Assembly: GCA_900547155.1 (NCBI GenBank)
Contig: URFH01000039.1
Location: forward strand, 1-20,166
Direction of reading: 5' to 3'
DNA from: an uncultured bacterium
GTDB taxonomy: Bacteria > Cyanobacteriota > Vampirovibrionia > Gastranaerophilales > Gastranaerophilaceae
DNA: 20,166 bases
A program made the translations under genes and the position numbers. This document shows positions 14,844 through 20,166 of the stretch, piece after piece. How positions within the stretch are numbered: the first letter of the stretch is position 1; every line of letters starts with the position of its first letter. The notes under the pieces are model-generated. The model was not told where the DNA came from. It worked only from the letters and a program-made list of their open reading frames with translations, and ran no database searches.

Positions 14844-16029
14844 ATACAAAATCCTGAAATTTTTTAGATTTTTAAAACAAAGCGAAGCGGAATTTAAGCG
14901 GATTTTTATGCTTTTGGCGTCATTTTTTACGCCGGTGAAGAAAAACCGGATTGTTTTTTGCAATTTTATGAACGGCTACACCTGCAATCTGAAATACATT
15001 GCGCAGGAGCTCATACAGCGCGGCAATGCGGAAATTTACTGGATAAACGGCTGCAAAACAGCCTCGATAGAAGAGTTTCCGGCACAAATCAGGGTTATTG
15101 ATTTTTCTAACAAAAAAGAAGCGCTTAAAATTGCCTCATCAGCGAAAATTCTCATCACAAACAGCTGTTTGACGAGGCTTTTTATGGCGGGTTTTGTAAA
15201 AAAGAGAAATCAGGTCTACATAAACACGTGGCACGGCTCTTTGGGGATAAAAAAGGTTAATTTTTCCCGCGGATTCTACGGATACGACGCTCAATGGCTA
15301 AAATTCAACCTTAAAGATTCGGCAGCAGTTGATTATGCGATTTCTAACAGCGATTTTGAAACGGAAATATACAGAAATGAGCGGCTTTTCAAGAAAAACA
15401 TCCTGCTTTTCGGTCATGCGAGAAATGATATTTTCTTCAAAAAAGATAAACCATACAAATCCTTGATTTGCAAGACTTTTGGCCTCCCCGAAACCACAAA
15501 AATCCTCCTTTATGCGCCGTCATTTAGAGAGGATATCCGCACGAACTGTTACGGGCTGAATTATTTGAGGGTTATTGAAGCGCTCGAGCGGGAAAATGGC
15601 GGAAAATACGCTTTTCTGGTGAGATTTCACCCGATAATGGCAGAATTTGCAAAGGAATTGGTTCCAAAATCGCCAAAAATCATTGATGTGACAAAATATC
15701 CGGATATTCAGGAGCTGTTATGCGCCGCGGATATTATGGTTACGGATTATTCAAGCTGCATATTCGATTTTATGCTTTCAAGAAAGCCCGCGTTTTTCTA
15801 TGCGGAGGATATTGAAAAATACAATCAGGAGCGGGGATTTTATTTTCCTATGAGCGAAACGCCTTTTCCGATTGCGCAAAACACAGACGAATTGGTAAAA
15901 AATCTTCTGGAATTCAATGAAAATAAATATCTCGAAGAAATAGACGCCTTTTTAAAAGGCAAGGGCGCATTTGAGGACGGAAACGCTTCAAAAAGGGCTG
16001 CGGATTTTATAGAAAGGCTGCTTGGATGA
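14833..16029 (+). CDS. CDP-glycerol/ribitol phosphotransferase (TagB/TagF/TarL family)
   Basis: A 398-residue peripheral membrane transferase that adds glycerol- or ribitol-phosphate from a CDP donor to a growing surface polymer. A basic amphipathic N-terminus leads to NTWHGSLGIKK (H134), GHARNDIFF, LLYAPSFRED, LVRFHP (H266) and VTDYSSCIFDFMLSRKPAFFY, all in the order of the Glyphos_transf family. H134 and H266 match the two catalytic histidines of TagF. The ATG lies inside the end of the epimerase gene, behind AGGAAGG. It pairs functionally with the upstream cytidylyltransferase. Whether it is a primase or polymerase cannot be told. Confidence 0.92.
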   Translation: MSIKYKILKFFRFLKQSEAEFKRIFMLLASFFTPVKKNRIVFCNFMNGYTCNLKYIAQELIQRGNAEIYWINGCKTASIEEFPAQIRVIDFSNKKEALKIASSAKILITNSCLTRLFMAGFVKKRNQVYINTWHGSLGIKKVNFSRGFYGYDAQWLKFNLKDSAAVDYAISNSDFETEIYRNERLFKKNILLFGHARNDIFFKKDKPYKSLICKTFGLPETTKILLYAPSFREDIRTNCYGLNYLRVIEALERENGGKYAFLVRFHPIMAEFAKELVPKSPKIIDVTKYPDIQELLCAADIMVTDYSSCIFDFMLSRKPAFFYAEDIEKYNQERGFYFPMSETPFPIAQNTDELVKNLLEFNENKYLEEIDAFLKGKGAFEDGNASKRAADFIERLLG

Positions 16030-17222
16030 TTAAAATAGCGTTAATTTCTCTTTTTGACACAAATTTGGGCGAAGAACTTATTAAAGACTGCGCAAAATAC
16101 CTCATTGAAAGAGCAGCAAAAGAAAACGGGCTTGAAATTGAAGTTACTGTGCAAAATCTTTTCCCGCGGGAAGAAAGATTTCCCTCATTTGCGCGTTTTA
16201 GGAGGAATTTGGAGCGCAGCCGGATTTTGCTGGCAAAGAAGTTCTTTCCGGCTTTACAACCGTTTTTGTGCTTTGTTGAGGAGCTTATTGCGATTTTAAA
16301 ATGGCATTTTGAGCAGAAAAATAATCCGGAAATCAAAAATTATTACACAAACATCGCAAAATCTTCAGATATCGTCGTAACAGCGGGAGGGGGCTTTCTT
16401 TCCCACCTGAATCTCAATCTCTGGGCGCCTTTTTATGCATTATTATGCGCCTGCGAAGAACAAAATACGCCGGTTTACGTGAACTGTATTGGAATAGAGC
16501 GGCCATCGGGTGCGTTTTCGCTGTTGTTCAAAAATATTCTTAACAAAAAATGTATAAAGCACATGACCGTACGCGATGACATAAAAACAGCGCTAAAATA
16601 CTGCAAAACCCGTCAAAAATGCGCACTTGCCGGCGATTCTGCGCTCTGGGTAAGCGAATGCTACGGAATACAAAAAGCCGATAGCAGCATAATCGGCGTA
16701 AATGTAATAAGAAGCGGGATTTTTCAGTTCAACGGCGGGAAACTTTCGCCGTTTGCCGTGAAAAAGGCTTATATTGGTGTTATAAACAGGCTGCTTGAGC
16801 GTGGTTATCAAATAGAGCTCTTTACAAACGGGCTTGCAGCAGATGAAGAGTTTGCAAAAGAGCTTCTGGACGAATCCAACCTCAACGGGAACCCCAAATA
16901 CCTTGCCCCATGCCCGAAAACAGGCGAAAATCTCGCAAAAAGGATTTCTACATACAAAGCCGTAATCGGAGCCAGAATGCACTGCGCAATAGGGGCTGCG
17001 GCGCTGGATATACCGTTTGTCGAGGTTTTTTGGAAAGAAAAGCAGAGATATTTTGCAAAACTTTTGGAGCGTGAGGGCTGGTTCTTTTCACAGGAGGAGT
17101 TTTTGGATTCGGATTATGTTATTGATTTGCTAGAAAAAGCTATGGAGCAGGGTTATAACAGGGAAGTCATCAGCAGGCTTAAAAAGCTTGCGTATGAGAA
17201 TTTGATTACGCATTTGTTTTGA
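16026..17222 (+). CDS. Polysaccharide pyruvyl transferase family protein
   Basis: A 398-residue protein of the CsaB/WcaK family, which transfers pyruvate from phosphoenolpyruvate to form a ketal on sugars of surface polymers. Visible motifs are IVVTAGGGFLSH in the N-terminal domain, VYVNCIGIERPSG, MTVRDD, and in the C-terminal domain VIGARMHCAIGAAALDIPFV followed by a basic aromatic stretch (WKEKQRYF). Residues 50-100 form an extra helical region. The start overlaps the previous stop as ATGA, making it the last gene of the five-gene operon. Negative charge from pyruvyl groups would suit a teichoic-acid-like polymer. Confidence 0.87.
   Translation: MIKIALISLFDTNLGEELIKDCAKYLIERAAKENGLEIEVTVQNLFPREERFPSFARFRRNLERSRILLAKKFFPALQPFLCFVEELIAILKWHFEQKNNPEIKNYYTNIAKSSDIVVTAGGGFLSHLNLNLWAPFYALLCACEEQNTPVYVNCIGIERPSGAFSLLFKNILNKKCIKHMTVRDDIKTALKYCKTRQKCALAGDSALWVSECYGIQKADSSIIGVNVIRSGIFQFNGGKLSPFAVKKAYIGVINRLLERGYQIELFTNGLAADEEFAKELLDESNLNGNPKYLAPCPKTGENLAKRISTYKAVIGARMHCAIGAAALDIPFVEVFWKEKQRYFAKLLEREGWFFSQEEFLDSDYVIDLLEKAMEQGYNREVISRLKKLAYENLITHLF
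17189..17220 (+). terminator. Possible terminator within the 3' end of the pyruvyltransferase gene
   Basis: TGCGTA (17189-17194) pairs with TACGCA (17207-17212), followed by TTTGTTTT. The stem is only six pairs with a 12-base loop and overlaps the last codons, but no better candidate follows the operon. Confidence 0.4.
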
Positions 17223-17235
17223 AATGTCAATTTTT

Positions 17236-17397
17236 TAGGCCGCAGGCGGTCGCCCCACCCCCCTCACCCCGCCTCTCTGGTTTCCCCTCCGGGTTGTCCC
17301 CCACCCCAGCCCTCCCCCACTTGGGGAGGGAGAATAATTAAGGGTAAATAAGTAGGTGCGAGGGAGCGGAAATTTCCCTCTCCTGAGGGAGAGGGAA
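17236..17397. repeat. GC-rich structured intergenic repeat
   Basis: A C-rich segment, in contrast to the AT-rich genome. It contains CCGC/GCGG, CCCTCCCC/GGGGAGGG (17310-17330) and CCCTCTCC/GGAGAGGG (17376-17395) hairpins. It has the look of the dispersed CCCTCTCC...GGAGAGGG intergenic repeats seen in many bacteria. No open frame over it is convincing. It directly abuts the next repeat element. Confidence 0.6.
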
Positions 17398-17575
17398 CAA
17401 TCTCCCGCCCCAACGCACCCCCGCACCCAACGTGTGACGGGACTGTGTCCCTAAACAAACACTACAATCGTGACGAAACTGAATTTATATACGGCACGGA
17501 GATACTTCGTATCTCACTTAGCCTACCTCCATCCGAAACGATACTCAATCGTTTCGCACGGAATCCTTGCCCAAT
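17398..17575 (-). repeat. Structured repeat element, inverted copy A
   Basis: About 178 bp. Its reverse complement matches 19734-19911 with nine substitutions and two single-base indels by hand alignment. It holds the hairpins GAAACGAT-TGAGT-ATCGTTTC, GAGATAC-GAA-GTATCTC and GGGAC-ACA-GTCCC. The last is GGGGC-ACA-GCCCC in copy C, a compensated change. On the minus strand it begins right after the T-tract of the AMIN gene terminator. No transposase is present. Confidence 0.85.
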
Positions 17576-17583
17576 ATAAAAAA

Positions 17584-17609
17584 CAAAAAAAAGAGGCTAA
17601 AAAAAGCCT
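17584..17609 (-). terminator. Terminator of the AMIN-domain gene
   Basis: GAGGCT (17592-17597) and AGCCTC (17604-17609) form a six-pair stem. On the minus strand it is followed by eight T's (17591-17584). It lies 40 bp beyond the stop at 17649. Confidence 0.8.
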
Positions 17610-17648
17610 CGGTCTAATTTGTTGAGTATCGTCTATAAAAAATCTCTC

Positions 17649-18782
17649 TTAAATTCCGTGCGGGAGGGTTTGAACCTTTTTGAGGTTGTCTTTCAGCCCT
17701 TTTGCGAGGTCTTTTCTCCCGTTCTTTTCATAAATTTTTGTGATTGACTCAAGAAATTTCACACTGTCAATGTTGGTAACAGCTCTGTGGTTAACTGCAG
17801 CGTTTTCAGAAACTGCGTGGATGGGGTTTTGAATCGGAGCATTCATGGCTGTCATTTTCGGCCCGGCTTTTCTGACAGGCGAGGGCGAAACAACCGGTGA
17901 TTTGCGGGGCGTAACAGGTTTTCTGGGGATTCCGGAGATTCCTGTGTGCGCGGGAGCCGTGTTTGCGGTCATGTAAGGGTTTTTCTGGCTTTGCTTGTAA
18001 GCGTTCATCCCGTAATTCGTTTTTGCAGCGCCGGAATATCTCAGAGAAGCAGCAGGCGTGGAAGTTTTACGTGCAATAGCCAGTTCTCTGCCCATATTCG
18101 GGTCTTTTAAGCTTTGAGAAAGCCCGATTTTTATCTGTTGTTTTTGTTGTTTTTGGGGTTTGAACATAAAAATTGCGCACAGTGCAAGGATTCCCAGTGC
18201 AATCAGGATATTTGAATCACCTGCTTTGTTTGCGGCTTTTTTCAAGAAATTTTTTGTTGTTACAACCTTTTCTCTGTCGATATTCATTGCAGTGAGAGCG
18301 GAATTCAGCTGAGGATTTGCAGTTTGGTCAACTTCTTCAATTTCTGCGTCATAAACCGGCGTATAATTTACAACAGGCGCGCTCAATTCAATAGATTCTT
18401 CTTCGGGCTGAACCGGCGCAGGTGCGGTTTTTGCATTTTCAAACAGAATTTTGCCGGAGGAAATGTCTTTTCCTTGCAAAGTGATTTTCAGGTCGTTTTT
18501 TGAAACAGGCTGAATAGTAACGTTTTCAATATTTGCGACATTGTTGTAAACCGTATTCAATTCATCGGACGCCTGCACATCTTTGAGTTCGATATACATT
18601 TTGTCGGGTGAGGAGATGACTTTTTTCATCCGGGCTTCGGAGTCTGTTTTTAAAACGATAGCATATCCCGAATCAGCTGCGTTGATTTGTACTTCTGACA
18701 ACGTATTTGCATATACCCCTGCTGCGCTCAACGCTAAACAAAGTGCCAATCCTGTTAATTTTTTCCCCAACTTAATACTCAT
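17649..18782 (-). CDS. Signal peptide-AMIN-transmembrane protein
   Basis: A 377-residue envelope protein. Residues 1-25 are a signal peptide (KK, hydrophobic core, cut after GVYA). Residues about 27-105 read as an AMIN domain (EVQINAADSGYAIVLKTD, MYIELKDV, VTIQPVSKNDLKITLQG), the peptidoglycan-targeting fold found in AmiC and in PilQ-type secretins. A Pro/Glu linker follows, then one membrane helix (about 191-208), then a basic Pro/Ser-rich tail of 165 residues ending in a short helix. With a cleaved signal and one helix, the AMIN domain would be outside the inner membrane and the tail inside. The gene is alone, has a terminator, and its promoter carries a palindrome. The exact role is unknown; pilus or division function is possible. 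Confidence 0.8.
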   Translation of the reverse strand: MSIKLGKKLTGLALCLALSAAGVYANTLSEVQINAADSGYAIVLKTDSEARMKKVISSPDKMYIELKDVQASDELNTVYNNVANIENVTIQPVSKNDLKITLQGKDISSGKILFENAKTAPAPVQPEEESIELSAPVVNYTPVYDAEIEEVDQTANPQLNSALTAMNIDREKVVTTKNFLKKAANKAGDSNILIALGILALCAIFMFKPQKQQKQQIKIGLSQSLKDPNMGRELAIARKTSTPAASLRYSGAAKTNYGMNAYKQSQKNPYMTANTAPAHTGISGIPRKPVTPRKSPVVSPSPVRKAGPKMTAMNAPIQNPIHAVSENAAVNHRAVTNIDSVKFLESITKIYEKNGRKDLAKGLKDNLKKVQTLPHGI

Positions 18783-18887
18783 GTTCTCTTTTACTCAACT
18801 TTCTCCTTAATTTCCGGAGCTTTCTCCTCCTCACAAACTAAGAATAGCTTTTTTGGGCACCGAACACATCAACCGGGGGGTTAAAAA

Positions 18888-18916
18888 AATGTATTGACCA
18901 GATGGTCAATGCGCAA
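18888..18916 (-). promoter_or_regulatory. Probable promoter of the AMIN gene with palindromic operator
   Basis: On the minus strand TTGCGC (18916-18911) is 17 bp from TACATT (18893-18888). The spacer is occupied by the perfect palindrome ATTGACCA-GA-TGGTCAAT (18893-18910 on the plus strand). The -35 is weak, and the leader to ATG 18782 would be about 95 nt. Confidence 0.45.
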
Positions 18917-18960
18917 ATGTACAATCAACAAAAAACTCCCTATTTTTTCATGCCCAATCA

Positions 18961-18984
18961 AAAGAAAAGACCCTATACAGGGTC
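18961..18984 (-). terminator. Orphan terminator-like hairpin
   Basis: GACCCT-ATAC-AGGGTC (18969-18984) forms a perfect six-pair stem. On the minus strand TTTTCTTT follows. No minus-strand gene lies upstream within several hundred bases, so it may end a small RNA or a run-through from the repeat at 19068. Confidence 0.45.
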
Positions 18985-19067
18985 TGAATGTTTTAAATAA
19001 GAAGAGAGAGCTTTCATATTTATATAAAGTATTTTTCACTCACAAAATTGCCTTTTTTTTTAATATT

Positions 19068-19194
19068 GGGCGGGAGATTGTTACAATTTCGTCACAATTG
19101 AAGCGGTTGTTTAGGGGCGCAGCCCCGTCACACGTTGGATTCGGGGTGCGTTGGGGGCGGGTGATTGTTACAATTTTGTCACAATCTCCCGCCC
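19068..19194. repeat. Structured repeat element, copy B, with 14-bp terminal inverted repeats
   Basis: GGGCGGGAGATTGT (19068-19081) and ACAATCTCCCGCCC (19181-19194) are exact inverted ends. Inside are GGGGC-GCA-GCCCC and the block from GTCACACG to GGGGGCGGG shared with copies A and C. Total 127 bp, too short to encode a protein. It looks like a miniature inverted-repeat element or folded repeat. Confidence 0.75.
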
Positions 19195-19208
19195 ATTATA
19201 AAATAACC

Positions 19209-19281
19209 AAAAAAAAGCCGTCCATTTTGAGGCCGGCTACTAGACTTGGGGAGGAGGTTTGTTAGACCTTTTGTCTAACAA
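19209..19281 (-). ncRNA. Candidate small RNA: two hairpins around a C-rich linker
   Basis: Read on the minus strand: a perfect nine-pair hairpin TTGTTAGAC-AAAAG-GTCTAACAA (19281-19259), a 20-base unpaired linker containing CCTCCTCCCC (19258-19239), then AGCCG...CGGCT (19238-19216) followed by a run of T's to 19209. This is the architecture of an sRNA with an intrinsic terminator; the linker is complementary to GGAGG ribosome sites. It recalls cyanobacterial Yfr1, which has two stems around a short unpaired pyrimidine-rich motif, but the motif itself differs. No clear promoter was found, so this is a candidate only. Confidence 0.4.
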
Positions 19282-19464
19282 TATCTTTATCGGCACATTA
19301 ACTACTTTTCTTTAGAAATATCATCTATGTGGAGGAGAAAAAGCTTAAACCAATATTTTTATTAAATGTAAAGCAATGTAACAAAAAGAACAAAAACTGA
19401 AATTCGATAATTTTTATATACTTTATATATACGTAAGCAGTAAGTAAGAAAAAGGTTCACCGAT

Positions 19465-19629
19465 ATGGCAGTAGCAGCAAACAATGCAATAGACCAAAAA
19501 CTTGCCAAGATGTACGCCGAAAAAGTCACGGTCAATCTGGACAACCAATCAAAGCTTGATCCTGAAGACTTTTGGAAAGCAATGCAATTGATTTCGGTAA
19601 CAAACAAAGCATTTTTAAATTTAACATGA
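19465..19629 (+). CDS. 54-residue small protein of unknown function
   Basis: A short frame starting MAVAANNAIDQKLAKMY and ending KAFLNLT. It is polar and helical with one Trp (W37, in PEDFWKAMQ), and has no signal peptide, membrane helix or Cys. Support for a real gene: ATG 19465 has AAAGG (19451-19455) at suitable spacing, an AT-rich promoter-like region (TATATA) lies upstream, and a strong intrinsic terminator follows at 19697. Composition is even and protein-like, unlike the repeats on both sides. The family is not recognised. An 81-residue frame on the other strand is treated as its shadow. Confidence 0.65.
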   Translation: MAVAANNAIDQKLAKMYAEKVTVNLDNQSKLDPEDFWKAMQLISVTNKAFLNLT

Positions 19630-19696
19630 TTATCATCAACAGATGAATATATTGGAGATTTTGGAGTTTTTAATTTTTCCCTATTAGTCTAGTTTT

Positions 19697-19723
19697 GCCT
19701 GAGATTTACTCGGGCTTTTTTTT
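19697..19723 (+). terminator. Intrinsic terminator of the 54-residue gene
   Basis: GCCTGAG-ATTTA-CTCGGGC (19697-19715) forms a seven-pair stem with one G-U, followed by eight T's. It lies 68 bp after the stop. Repeat copy C begins 11 bp beyond it. Confidence 0.9.
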
Positions 19724-19733
19724 GTTTTTTTAT

Positions 19734-19911
19734 AATGGGCAAGGACTCCGTGCGAAACGATTGAGTATCGTTTCGGATGGAGGTAGGCTAAGTGAGATAC
19801 GAAGTATCTCCGTGCCGTATATAAATTCAGCTTCGGCACGATTGTAGTGTTTGTTTAGGGGCACAGCCCCGTCACACGTCGGATTCGGGGTGCGTTGGGG
19901 GCGGGAGATTG
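19734..19911 (+). repeat. Structured repeat element, copy C
   Basis: The plus-strand partner of copy A (17398-17575). Hairpins: GAAACGAT/ATCGTTTC, GAGATAC/GTATCTC, CGTGCCG/CGGCACG (19811-19841 region) and GGGGC/GCCCC. The first 100 bases are unique to copies A and C; the remainder is the first unit of the tandem array that follows. Confidence 0.85.
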
Positions 19912-20166
19912 GTGCAGCTTCGTCATGATTGTAGTGGTTGTTTAGGGGCACAGCCCCGTCACACGTCGGATTCGGGGTGCGTTGGGGGCGGGAGATTGGT
20001 GCAGCTTCGTCATGATTGTAGTGGTTGTTTAGGGGCACAGCCCCGTCACACGTCGGATTCGGGGTGCGTTGGGGGCGGGAGATTGGTGCAGCTTCGTCAT
20101 GATTGTAGTGGTTGTTTAGGGGCACAGCCCCGTCACACGTCGGATTCGGGGTGCGTTGGGGGCGGG
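19840..20166 (+). repeat. 87-bp tandem repeat array, cut by the window end
   Basis: Units start at 19840, 19927, 20014 and 20101, a constant 87-bp period. Units 2 and 3 are identical, unit 1 differs by one base, and unit 4 is cut after 66 bases. Each unit has the GGGGC-ACA-GCCCC hairpin and the G-rich tail GGGGTGCGTTGGGGGCGGG. Because 87 is a multiple of three, a frame on the minus strand stays open and encodes a 29-residue repeat; I treat that as a by-product. Confidence 0.95.

Noticed and set aside
17235..17458. 63- and 64-residue minus-strand frames in the C-rich region
   Set aside because: They are translations of GC-rich repeats with Gly/Arg/Pro-only composition and cross the repeat boundary.
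18894..19265. 123-residue plus-strand frame
   Set aside because: It begins at a TTG inside the palindromic operator, crosses a terminator-like hairpin and runs through repeat copy B; no ribosome site or protein-like composition.
19253..19317. 18-codon frame from TTG 19259 after GGAGGAGG
   Set aside because: The GGAGG is only one or two bases from the TTG, and the sequence is better explained as the complement of the C-rich linker of the sRNA candidate.
19362..19607. 81-residue hydrophobic minus-strand frame
   Set aside because: It overlaps the better-supported 54-residue plus-strand gene; no ribosome site seen, and hydrophobicity reflects the antisense of a polar coding region.
19730..20125. 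131-residue minus-strand frame with 29-residue repeats
   Set aside because: The frame stays open only because the tandem period (87) divides by three; no ribosome site, and the sequence is the complement of a hairpin-rich DNA repeat.
19840..20166. CRISPR array or integron attC array
   Set aside because: Units are contiguous 87-bp repeats with no unique spacers, no cas genes, no cassette genes, and no RYYYAAC/GTTRRRY pair in the expected places.

Overview
The window looks like a piece of chromosome from an AT-rich, anaerobic, gut-type bacterium. My best guess is the non-photosynthetic cyanobacterial sister lineage (Vampirovibrionia/Melainabacteria, order Gastranaerophilales). Reasons: an oxygen-sensitive class III ribonucleotide reductase, an AMIN-domain envelope protein and an SmtB-type zinc sensor of cyanobacterial flavour, plus two proteins whose disordered N-terminal leaders end in a short F-[KR]-[AS] motif (AFRAS, SFKS), which I associate with that order. 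This placement is inference; there is no rRNA or marker gene here. I see no tRNA, rRNA, CRISPR array, transposase or phage gene.

Layout. 1-458: gene-free, very AT-rich DNA with repeated TGTAATT-type motifs. 459-908 (-): a GNAT acetyltransferase. 1144-4347: a 1067-residue fusion of a GT5-like glycosyltransferase and a PIG-L/LmbE de-N-acetylase. 4406-4558: an extended -10 promoter, a cobalamin riboswitch and a terminator, leading into nrdD-nrdG (4578-7341). 7367-7945: a PAT-type acetyltransferase, apparently leaderless. 7956-9038: a coiled-coil orphan. 9129-9593: a DUF2023-like protein behind a consensus promoter that carries a DtxR/IdeR-like site. 9618-11546 (-) and 11691-12041 (+): a divergent zinc/cadmium efflux ATPase and its SmtB-like repressor, with three operator-like palindromes between them. 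12149-12595: a small membrane-anchored protein. 12687-17222: a compact five-gene operon for a polyol-phosphate (teichoic-acid-like) surface glycopolymer with pyruvyl decoration. 17223-17648: GC-rich structured repeats. 17649-18782 (-): a signal peptide-AMIN-TM protein. 18783-19464: intergenic DNA with hairpins, a repeat element and a candidate small RNA. 19465-19629: a 54-residue small gene with its own terminator. 19734-20166: a repeat element running into an 87-bp tandem array that leaves the window.

Regulation is unusually readable. Four promoters are extended -10 types (TGnTANAAT) with weak -35 boxes. Three promoters hold a palindromic operator in the spacer between -35 and -10. Two genes have TATAAT ending six bases before ATG and so should be leaderless. 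Terminator-like hairpins follow several genes. The GC-rich repeats at 17398-17575 and 19734-19911 are inverted copies flanking the AMIN gene, the sRNA candidate and the 54-residue gene.
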